Below, piece after piece: positions 44,095 to 52,799 of a stretch of DNA of 64,000 nt. Source of the DNA: Plantago ovata. Taxonomy: Eukaryota > Streptophyta > Magnoliopsida > Lamiales > Plantaginaceae. A program made the translations under genes and the position numbers. The stretch lies in assembly GCA_028274465.1 (NCBI GenBank), contig CM051457.1, positions 53,604,425-53,668,424 on the forward strand, given 5' to 3'. The notes below the pieces were generated by a model. It worked only from the letters and a program-made list of their open reading frames with translations, made no database searches and was not told the origin of the DNA. How positions within the stretch are numbered: position 1 is the stretch's first letter; each line of letters opens with the position of its first letter.

Positions 44095-44463
44095 GTAGTT
44101 AATTCAACCATCAGTAAAACTTCGATTTCTGAAACTTGTTCTTTTGCTAATATTATATTATCTCTACAGACTTCTCAAGATGCAAGTCAGATGGTTGTTG
44201 AAGCCTCTGCACCAGAACCAACACTCCCAGCTCAGCAGGTAGTTAATGATTTTGGTATTAAAGCTAAGTTTGACAACTTAGTACTTGTGTCTAACTCTAA
44301 TTTATTTCAGGATGAACAAATGGAGGATGCTACTCAAGCTCCTCATGGAATGGAAATTGTACTACATGAGCTTGCTGACTCTCAGCAGGTAAATCATGTT
44401 TCAGATATGAACTCTAAAACAATTCTCCAAACCAATCCTGATCTAAATAACGTTCTTTTTCAG
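44095..44463 (+). other. Three intron-like segments inside the extra ORF of A
   Basis: Segments 44095-44169 (75 bp), 44239-44310 (72 bp) and 44389-44463 (75 bp) each start GTAGTTAA or GTAAATCA after CAGCAG and end in CTACAG, TTTCAG or TTTCAG. CTAAT/CTAAC branch-site-like motifs and U-rich ends are present in the first two. They are more AT-rich than the flanking pieces. All three are multiples of three and free of stops, so the frame is open spliced or unspliced. A further GTAAGT lies at 44512. Confidence 0.5.
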
Positions 44464-45388
44464 GCTCAAAAGGAGACCACTGAAGTGGTACTCATCACTG
44501 AAGATCATCAAGTAAGTTCTGAGGAACTGTAATTGAACTTCAAAAGGACTACTTTGTCAAGAGTTGCTAAGTCCGTCAGCAACTGGCAAAGGTACAGGCG
44601 AATGGATTTCTCTGATCTTCACCTTCATCTCTCAAACGAGAAAAAGAGATCTTCTCTGTTGAAGCTCGAAACATTTGTCCACTCCATCCTTCCTGAAGAA
44701 ATGTCATATTCTCAGCAAATGAGCTCGAATCTGATTGCTCAAATCAGAGAGAATATGAAGGCAAAATTCAAGAGTGCCTCTCCAGCTGAACAAGTTGTGA
44801 TGCTCAAAGGTTCATTTGTACCTGTGGTGGCTGATCCCCGCAAAATCAATGAGGAAGAGGAAGTGACAAGTGTTGCTTTGTATAAGCACGTTGAGCTAGT
44901 CATTCTGACCGACGATGATGAAGAAGAAGAAGATGAGAACATTCCCACTGATCCCAGTGATGATGAAGGAAAAGATTCCAAGGACAAGAAAGACGATGAT
45001 GATGACAATCAAGGTCCAAGTCCTGATACTGGAGGATTGAAGTTGACAGTTGCTGAAAATACTCAACCTGAAAATCAGCAAGCTGAACAACAACAACCTC
45101 AGCAAGAATCTCAACCTCCTCCTGCTGCTGCTGAAAATCAAGCACCTGTGCAAGGTGCTGATACTGAAGAGGAATATGCCAGAAAAAGGGCTGCCTTGAA
45201 AAATGGCAAAAGTCCAGTTTCTGATGCCAAGGTTATTGAAGAAAACCTTGATGATGATGAAGAACAAGATGAAGATTACCAACGCGCTCTCCAGAACAGT
45301 CTCTTGATCCATGCAAGGCATACGCAGGATCTAGAAATTGGTCAATCTTCAGGAGTAAGATCAACGGAAGTCCCCTCCCTTCCATTTA

Positions 45389-45560
45389 CTACTGGCGAAA
45401 CTCCAGTAATTGAGTCTCAAACTCAATTAAAACTAACTACTGGCGAAACTCCAGTCATTGAGTCTCAAACGTTGCCTTCAGCAACTACTCAATTAAAACT
45501 AACTACTGGTGAAACTCCAGTTGTTGAGTCCGAAGCGTTGCCATCAGCAACCACTCAACA
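45389..45560 (+). repeat. TTGETPV repeat in the extra ORF of A
   Basis: Three imperfect tandem copies of a segment encoding TTGETPV(I/V)ES, separated by 48 and 66 bp. The spacer expands from QTQLKL to QTLPSATTQLKL, so unit length varies in whole codons. It is low-complexity coding sequence. Confidence 0.8.
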
Positions 45561-47261
45561 AAAAGGAAGTGAAGCTACTGATAAAGGTTCAAAAGTTTCT
45601 CAACTTGATGAATCTGAGGATGATGATTACTTGTCAGAAAATGAGGATGAACAATCCAAGCGAGACCCAAAAGTTGTTCAGATTCCTCCTCCTGATTAAA
45701 TCAATGATTTAGACGATGTCTAAGAGCAGAATTGCTGACGCGTGATGATCAGTTTGCTTCCGAACTTAAGGTTCATTCGTTGACACCACATCTAGTGACG
45801 TTCCCAAGAGTTGAGGAGTTTACTCCTAGAATTTTAGCACTAAAGGAAGTCCATAATGCCTGCAAAGCTGAAGATGAGGCATTGCTTGCTGAGAGCCCAC
45901 TTGACTTTGGAAAGATATTGGCTACAGTGCTGAGACGCACTACTACTTTGACCATAGCTCAGAAAGACATCAGTCTTTATCACAAAAGCTATGAAGAAGA
46001 TGTATGTCAAGCTCTAAAGCTAGCAAAGACCGCTCTCGGAAAGGCACAGACTTTCATGGATGAGAAGGCCGCAACAGAGAAAAGACATGAAGAGAACATG
46101 ATGAGTATTCAAAGAGAGTTGTCAAAAATGACTTTTGACCAACAACAAATCATCATGAAGTATAACAGTTTAAGCACTCTTGCTGAAAATTGCAATGAGT
46201 TTTATTCTCTGCACATCACTCCGATGTTGCAATCCATGTCTAAGGGGGAAAAGAAGAGTACCAGAAAAAGAAACCAAACCCCTCCTGCTGTTGATGTGCC
46301 ACTGCCCATAGAACCGCTTGCTGAAAAAGAGCAAAGTTCTAAAAGGCAAGCAGAATCTGAGTTGAATTCAGCAAGTACCAAAAAGAGAAAAACCGCTGCT
46401 GAAACTCAAGATTTTTGTCATACTGAAAGTCATCACAATCTGAATGAAGATGATGACAATCAAACAATAGCTCAAGCCATAAGAGCTAGACCCTTAACAG
46501 CCTTGACTCCGTCTGGCCACTCAAAGCATTTTTCATCTGACTCTTCAGCAAGAGATCAAGAAAATGCTAAGACAAGAAGAAGAAGGCAAAGACAAGAAGA
46601 AAAAAGGTTGGCCAGCATTGCTATTGGCTCCGACATTGAATACACAAAGACCAGCAATGAAGAAACCACTCAGAATGTAATCAGAAACATTCATGGTTGC
46701 TGGATCTTAAAGCTGGAAGACTTGCTGGTAAATGAGTTCTTTCCTACAGCCATATTGAATCAAATGTTCAAATGGATTGAACTCAAGGTCCAAAGGAAGC
46801 AAAGGGAAGAATCCCTCCCAAGAAATATTGCTGGGAAATGGTTGAATCTTGAGGTCTCAGTAAGAAGAATTGCCATTGGTAAGACATATAAACAAGAACC
46901 AAATCTGATCAAACCACCTAGCATTGCTTACTACTCTGACCCAGTAACAAAGAAAACAAAGAAGAGACTTGGATTGATTCCTTATGAGTATTTCTATCTC
47001 AATGCTAAGGATCAAGAAGAAGATCTTCTCTGGCTAAGAAAGATTCATCCGAAAAGCATTTCAGATACACAGCTTCTCCATGCCAGCAATTGGGGCATGC
47101 ATTTGTGGGTAATTAATTACATGGAAATGAATGTTGAAAAGCATCATCATACTGCCTGCAAAAATGCAAGAATTCTTCAACTACAAGTCCGTAGGCTTCT
47201 GGAAAACTACGAAAAGGACTGTGTTGAATTTACTGCACTTGCTGAGAAGAGTGTAAGAGAG

Positions 47262-48915
47262 TGTTAGGAAACTTGTAATTTTGATGAGCAATTAACCATG
47301 CTAAATTAAGGAAAGTCCAGTAACTAGTACTCTTAAGGTCCATAGGAATTTAGAATTTTAAGGACATTGTAAAAGAGGAACGTTTGCTGAAGACTTAGAT
47401 TAGGTGCTAGATAAGTTATTTCTTTTGCGTATGATGTATTTTATTTTCTGAAAAGAAAATAAATTATTGATGCTGAAGCTTATGATGTATCTTATTTTCT
47501 GAAAAGAAAATAACCTATTGAAGCATTTGCTGAAGATATACTTTGTTTATTACAAACAAATTATTGAAGCAAATAGAAACCGCTCAGAATCTTGAAGACT
47601 TTTGAAGATCTGAAGACTTGAAGAAATTGAAGATCTGAAGACTAGAAGATTGCTAAAGACTGGTATCTACAAAGGCACGTGTTGCTCAGAAAGTGGAAAA
47701 TTCAGCAACAACATTGTATAAGTGAAAATCTGAAAGACAAAGTAGGTTGTGCTTGCTGAAACTGAGACTAACCATTTGCTGATGGAACATATGTGACCTC
47801 TTGCTGAATGTACGTGAATTTGCGCTCCAATGTTACTATTTGAATTCTATTCAAATGTGCATTTAATGCAAAAGCTTACACACGAAGGACATGAAGACTA
47901 GAAGACAAACAAAGACGCTGCTGAAAGTACAAAAGCAAGATAGTGACATGTTAAGGAACAAAAGCCTTAGGATTTGAAATTCAAACGGCTCCTTACTTAC
48001 ACTATAAATAGAGGTCATCCGGCAAAGAGTTGAAGTGTGTCAACAACGTGATCAAACTCTGACTTGTGCTTAAAACTCACAAACCTTCAAACACTCTTAC
48101 TGCCATTGATCCGTTCCAAGACTTAAAGCTTGAAAAAGCTACTTGTGAAGAAGTAGAACAAACTTGGCTAAGAAATTAGTTAAGTGTTCTTTCTTTCAAA
48201 CAAGAACAAGTCTTGACACCAGAAACAATCAAACTTGTTTACTGCAAAGTATTCCAAGTTGTGTTTCTTAGATTACTTGTTGTAACTGAATAAGTTATAA
48301 TTAAGTTATCTCACCCCAAAACTCTCTAACTGAAAATACACCCTTTCAGACGTGATATTCAGGGGGAACTTAATCGAGCATAGTTTTGCTGATTAAAAGT
48401 ACCAAGTTTGGTGGAGAACAAGGTTGAGTTCTCTAGTTTAGGTTGGAGACAAAGCAAGTGTGCTTTGGTTTCTGTTGAATCGCTTTAGATAGGAGATTGT
48501 AAGAAACCTCAATCATATCTTAGTGGATTCAGTCCTATAAAGGACGAAGTGGATTAGTTGAGAGATTATGCCACTCTCAGATACCACTATAAAAGTGTTT
48601 GTGTGATTTACTTACTGTATTTAACTTTCAGCAAATCATATCTGTCTGTACACAGTCACTCACTTCACTTGCTGAAACCTTTACTTACTGAAAGAGCACT
48701 TATTGTATCAAAGACTTCCTCTCTCTAATTTTAAGTATCAGCAAACCAAGCTACTGTAAAGTAACTTACGCTTGCTGAGAAAGTTAAGTATCAGCAAACT
48801 CATTACTGAAAAGTAATAAGTACTTGCTGAGAAAGTTTTAAACGACGAAAGTTTGAAAAGACTATTCACCCCCCCCCCCCCTCTAGTCTTTTCTTGTTGT
48901 TTAAAGGGACCAACA
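47262..48915 (+). repeat. LTR shared by A (3') and B (5')
   Basis: TGTTAGGAAACTTG...GGGACCAACA, 1654 bp. A TATAAATA box is at 48003-48010 and the ATTACT/AGTAAT hairpin with GAAA loop at 48802-48817. The extra ORF of A ends within its first six bases. B's primer binding site follows at once, so one LTR serves both elements. Confidence 0.92.
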
Positions 48916-48917
48916 AG

Positions 48918-48929
48918 TGGTATCAGAGC
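48918..48929 (+). promoter_or_regulatory. Primer binding site of B (tRNA-iMet type)
   Basis: TGGTATCAGAGC, two bases after the LTR end, as in A. Confidence 0.92.
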
Positions 48930-49026
48930 AGGAGGTTCTTTAACCTTCTGCACTGAACCTAGATCCCTTAGATGCTTTCCGTAAATCACTCTCACTTGAT
49001 CAGTTTGGTAGTGCTTTGCTGACAGG

Positions 49027-51090
49027 ATGTCTTTAGGAGATGCTCCCTTGCTGAAGCTGGAAAATTACGAGAAATGGCGAAACAACATGATGCTACATCT
49101 TGAGGCCATTAGTGATGAGATGGTCACCGTCATTAATGATGGACCTATCAAGATCACCAAGATTGAAAGGAGTTTCCCTTACAAGACCACTGAAGCTGGA
49201 AAGGAAACCATCCTAGGCGAACCATCAGATACGGTTGTGCCAAAACCAAGAGAGGGATGGACTTCTGACGAAGCTAAGAGATTCCGTCTTGATGGCCAAG
49301 CAAGAAATATCATCATTCGATCAACTCCGGATACCATACAGTGCAAACTGTGGGGTGCTAAGACTGCAAAGGAAGCTTGGAAAATGGTTCAAGATCTTTG
49401 TGCTGGATCAGACAAGACCAAGGAAAACAAACTTGAAGTACTTAAATTAAAGTTTCAAAACTTTAAGCAAGGTGCAAACGAGTCACTGGAAGACTTGGAT
49501 TTCAGATTCACAACTCTTGTTAGTGAAATGGCAGCATTGGGTGTTGGAAACCTTTATTCAGATTCTGAGAAAGTGAAAACTACCATCAGAAGTTTGAATC
49601 AAGAATGGATCCACACTCAGAATTTCTATTATAATCAAGGAATGCCAGACATTACACCAACAGAGTTGTTCTCTCATCTTGCTACTGTCAACTATGAGAC
49701 AAAGCAAAGAGAAAGTGTATTTGCTGAAAAATCGCAAAACATTGCTCTTGCTGCAAAGCCGTCATCTTCTGAAAAGAAGAATGAAAAAGAACCTACTGAT
49801 GAAAATGCTTTGGTTGTCAAAAACATGAAGAAATTCATCAGCAAGGAACTTGAAAGGCGAAAAGCAAAAGAGAAGTTGAAAAAGCATCTTGGTAACAACT
49901 ACCATAAGTACAAGAATGATACTAGCACGCTGAACAACCAAGCTCAGCAAGCTACATCATCAGAAGAACCAGCAGTTGGAAATGATCTATGTTTTTACTG
50001 CAAAAAGCCTGGACACTTCAAAGCTAATTGCCCTTTGCTGAAAGGCAAATGTGCTGAAAAGAAGAAGAAGTTCAAAAGAGCTTTTATTGCTGAAGAAAAG
50101 AAGAAGCTTCAAGCAAAAATCGATGCATTGTGTATTGATACTAGCTCCGAAGACAGTGAGGATGAAAATTCTGACACCGACGATGAAAAAGCCACTCTAG
50201 ACGTGGAGATTGGCAAAGAAGTTTGTGGAATAGCTATGGAAGCTTATCCAGATGTGTCAAACTACGAATTCTGCCTCATGGCCGGTCAAGTAAACAACTC
50301 TATCTCTGACTCAGACTCAGAAAGTGAAGACGAGATTGACCTTGACAAAATTCAAGGAGAAATCGAAAGATTTGAGAAAACTCTCAGCAAACAACAAGAG
50401 AAACTACAAGTTGTTGAAACTCTAACCATGCAGACTACTGAAAAGTACGTCTTGCTGAAAGAAGAAACAGAAGAAAAGGATGCTGAAATAAGGCGTCTTA
50501 AGAAGTTGATTGCTGAGGCTGCAGAGAAAAATTCTCGAATGGCATTAGAATTGGAAGAATATCAGTCCTCAATTCTAAAGTTACTTGCTGAAATCCAAGA
50601 AATGAAAAAGATGAAAATCAATTTCAAATCCTATGTGGAAGCAAGTAATACGCTGACTGAACTAAACTCTTATTTGAGAGATCCATCTCAGAAAGAAGGT
50701 TTAGGAGCAACATGCGAAGGTGACAACGTAGAAATCTTGAAGAAAGATAAATCACCTATCTCCTTTGTACGTGCTACTGATAGTAGTCCACCAGAAATCT
50801 ATCAGTTTGGTCAAACTAAGGTTGCTGAAACATGCAATCAAGTACCTATGACCATAAAGCCCGTTGTTGCTACTCAAAGTAACAAGACTTTAAAAGGAAA
50901 ACAGGTTGCTGAAAAGCAAACTGGAAAGAAGAAGAATGATGTGAAGCATTCCGCCAAACAAGTTACTGAAAAGCAAGTTGTTAAGACTAAAGGCAAGATT
51001 ACTAAAAGTAATCAGAAGTCCTTTGCTGACAAACCTGAATCAAGTAAGGTTGCTGAAGCTAAAACTCAGCATTCTCCAAAAGTGGACTAG
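49027..51090 (+). CDS. Gag of SIRE-like element B
   Basis: This is a 687-codon open frame. The start ATG (MSLGDAPLLKLENYEKW) is 98 bp after the primer binding site and conserved in A. Residues 10-220 form a copia gag domain (LEAISDEMVTVINDGP, AKRFRLDGQARNIII, NESLEDLDFRFTTLVSEM). A Lys-rich region leads to the CCHC knuckle CFYCKKPGHFKANC at about residue 322, then a basic stretch, an acidic DTSSEDSEDENSDTDDE segment, FCLMAGQV, and a coiled coil at about 440-520. The tail is Lys/Gln/Ala-rich. It ends at a TAG at 51088-51090. Pol follows in another frame, so a frameshift has probably separated Gag from Pol. Confidence 0.9.
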   Translation: MSLGDAPLLKLENYEKWRNNMMLHLEAISDEMVTVINDGPIKITKIERSFPYKTTEAGKETILGEPSDTVVPKPREGWTSDEAKRFRLDGQARNIIIRSTPDTIQCKLWGAKTAKEAWKMVQDLCAGSDKTKENKLEVLKLKFQNFKQGANESLEDLDFRFTTLVSEMAALGVGNLYSDSEKVKTTIRSLNQEWIHTQNFYYNQGMPDITPTELFSHLATVNYETKQRESVFAEKSQNIALAAKPSSSEKKNEKEPTDENALVVKNMKKFISKELERRKAKEKLKKHLGNNYHKYKNDTSTLNNQAQQATSSEEPAVGNDLCFYCKKPGHFKANCPLLKGKCAEKKKKFKRAFIAEEKKKLQAKIDALCIDTSSEDSEDENSDTDDEKATLDVEIGKEVCGIAMEAYPDVSNYEFCLMAGQVNNSISDSDSESEDEIDLDKIQGEIERFEKTLSKQQEKLQVVETLTMQTTEKYVLLKEETEEKDAEIRRLKKLIAEAAEKNSRMALELEEYQSSILKLLAEIQEMKKMKINFKSYVEASNTLTELNSYLRDPSQKEGLGATCEGDNVEILKKDKSPISFVRATDSSPPEIYQFGQTKVAETCNQVPMTIKPVVATQSNKTLKGKQVAEKQTGKKKNDVKHSAKQVTEKQVVKTKGKITKSNQKSFADKPESSKVAEAKTQHSPKVD

Positions 51091-52793
51091 GTTTCAAAAC
51101 CAAGCAAAGTCAACTCTTTCATGAGTACAAGCAAAGTCAGCAAAGATACTTCAAAGAGATGAAGAAAATCAAGCCTAAGAGTTCTGAAAAGACTCCCAAT
51201 GCTAAGACTAGAAGGAACCTTGCTAGAAAAGAACTTACTGAAAAGTATGTTCAGCAAAAAAGGTCAACAGAGCAAGACACCACATCAGAAAGTGGATTTG
51301 ACCAGCACGAGTCAAAAGTCTTTCAGCTCAAATTCTCCTAGTTCCTGAGCAAGTAGAAAACAAGTCAAAGTTGAAAAACTTCAGACTTGGGTTTCCACTG
51401 GACGCATTCTTGAACATGTTAATGGACATCCATCATTGGATAATTAACTTGTTTGCTCTTGATTGTGCAAACTTCAGCCACGGAGACAAACGATGCAATC
51501 TGGCACTTTGATAGTGGTTGTGGAAAGCACATGACGGGCAACAAGAATAACCTTATAAACTATAGACGGTGGTCTAAAGGTCCAACAATAAGGTTTGCTG
51601 GTGGAGGCTCCGGATCTACAAAAGGCTATGGTGATGTGAAGTTAGGATGCATAACCATTACTGGAGTTCTTTATGTCAAAAATCTCAAGTTTAACCTTTT
51701 CAGCATGAGTCAGTTTGCTGACAAAGGATACTTCATTGATATTAAAAGTGATGAATGTAAACTTGTAGATTTTGAGACTAAAAAGGTAATAATGATTGCA
51801 AGAAGATCAGGAGGCTTGTACACCGTTGATTGGTCTTCAGCAAACGTTGAAAAATGCCTTGTCTCAGATCATGATTGCCTTGCTGAAAAAGCATGGTTAT
51901 GGCATAAACGAACAAGTCATCTAAACTTCAAGACGCTGAATAAGCTGTCTAAAAAGGCACTTGTAGTTGGATTACCTAGGGTTACTTTTAAGAAGGATGG
52001 TGTTTGCAATGCATGTCAGCAAGGAAAGCAAACCAAATCTTCTTTCAAGAACAAGGCAATACCGTCAACTACAAAACCTTTACAACTCTTGCACATGGAC
52101 TTGTTTGAATCTTCTTCAACAAGCTATGCTGGTAAGAAGTATGGTCTAGTCGTGGTAGATGACTATTCAAGATTCACTTGGGTAGTATTCATCAAGCACA
52201 AATCTGAAACCAAGACTGAAATACCTAACTTGCTGAATAAGCTTGAAGTCATGAAGAATGACAAGGTAAAAGTCATAAGGACAAACCATGGTACTGAGTT
52301 TGTAAACCAGTACATAACTGAATATTGTACCTTAAAAGGTATTCAACATCAGTTATCCTCAGTAAGAACACCACAGCAAAATGGTGTTGCTGAACGGAAG
52401 AATCGTACCCTAAAAGAAGCCGCAAGAACAATGCTTGTTGACACTGAAATAAGTGAGGCTTATTGGGTTGAAGCGATTAATACCGCCTGTTATACTCAAA
52501 ACAGATGTTTGATTACTAAGGAATACAACAAAACTCCTTATGAATTGTTTGTTGGAAGACCTCCTAACATCACTCATCTAAGAGTATTTGGTTGCAAATG
52601 TTTCGTTCTTAACAATGGTAGAGAATACCTAAGAACATTTCAACCAAAGGCAGGCGAAGCGATATTTCTTGGCTACTCCTTGCATAGTAAAGCTTATAGA
52701 GTTTACAACAAAAAGGCACAAAAGATTGAAGAATCTATGCATGTTGTATTCTACGAAAAGTCACAAGGTGTGCCTGCTGAAGAAGAAATATAA
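51091..52793 (+). pseudogene. Protease and integrase of B
   Basis: After a linker frame (51159-51341) ending in a stop, the 51453-52793 frame has the protease motif WHFDSGCGKHMTG, then the pre-integrase zinc domain (LWHKRTSHLNF and CNACQQGKQ) and the integrase core. The core shows HMDLFE (first Asp), IRTNHGTEF where the family has RTDHGTEF, and NGVAERKNRTL (Glu). The second catalytic Asp is therefore Asn and the integrase should be inactive. An in-frame TAA at 52791-52793 separates it from RT. GYSLHSKAYRVYNK marks the C-terminal domain. Confidence 0.9.
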
Positions 52794-52799
52794 GAATGT

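Larger units (their letters stand above)
42028..47267 (+). pseudogene. Very long extra 3' ORF of SIRE-like element A (env-like position)
   Basis: From the ATG at 42028 (MAPKRQSSKSSKSSK) to the TAG at 47265-47267 the coding sequence spans about 5.2 kb. It is broken by a 1-nt insertion near 42190 and a 1-nt deletion near 43397 (both judged against B's copy), a TAA at 44530-44532, and a stop plus frame change around 45697-45732. The first 300 residues form a globular domain (FYNNAEFQSL, VLKWTDLADIF, LGLVALLLIKVL, FNRLVDCVTKF) vaguely like the plant retroelement domain called putative plant transposon protein. Then come a Lys-rich NLS-like KRKRTSNKRKK, an acidic Ala/Glu/Gln-rich middle, and a C-terminal part (ILKLEDLLVNEFF, LGLIPYEYFYLNAKDQEEDLLWL) I do not recognise. 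No signal peptide is seen, so env is unlikely. Confidence 0.75.
26510..48915 (+). mobile_element. SIRE-like Ty1/copia element A (with extra 3' ORF), disrupted by G
   Basis: LTRs lie at 26510-28135 and 47262-48915, with a tRNA-iMet primer binding site after each. Gag with an acidic SDSDSE stretch and CCHC knuckle, and the terminal RT/RNase H piece, are copia-type and resemble the SIRE lineage. The middle (end of gag to mid RT) is missing and replaced by element G. After RNase H come a stem-loop array and a very long extra ORF, the position where SIRE elements carry an env-like ORF. Confidence 0.85.

Noticed and set aside
44512-44579. Fourth intron in the extra ORF that would remove the TAA at 44530
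   Set aside because: GTAAGT and a CTAAG...CCGTCAG end are present, but removing 68 bp shifts the frame against the downstream coding part, so I do not call it.
42028-47267. Retroviral-type envelope gene
   Set aside because: The position fits SIRE env-like ORFs, but I see no signal peptide, cleavage site or convincing membrane anchor; the only hydrophobic stretch is short and inside a globular domain.
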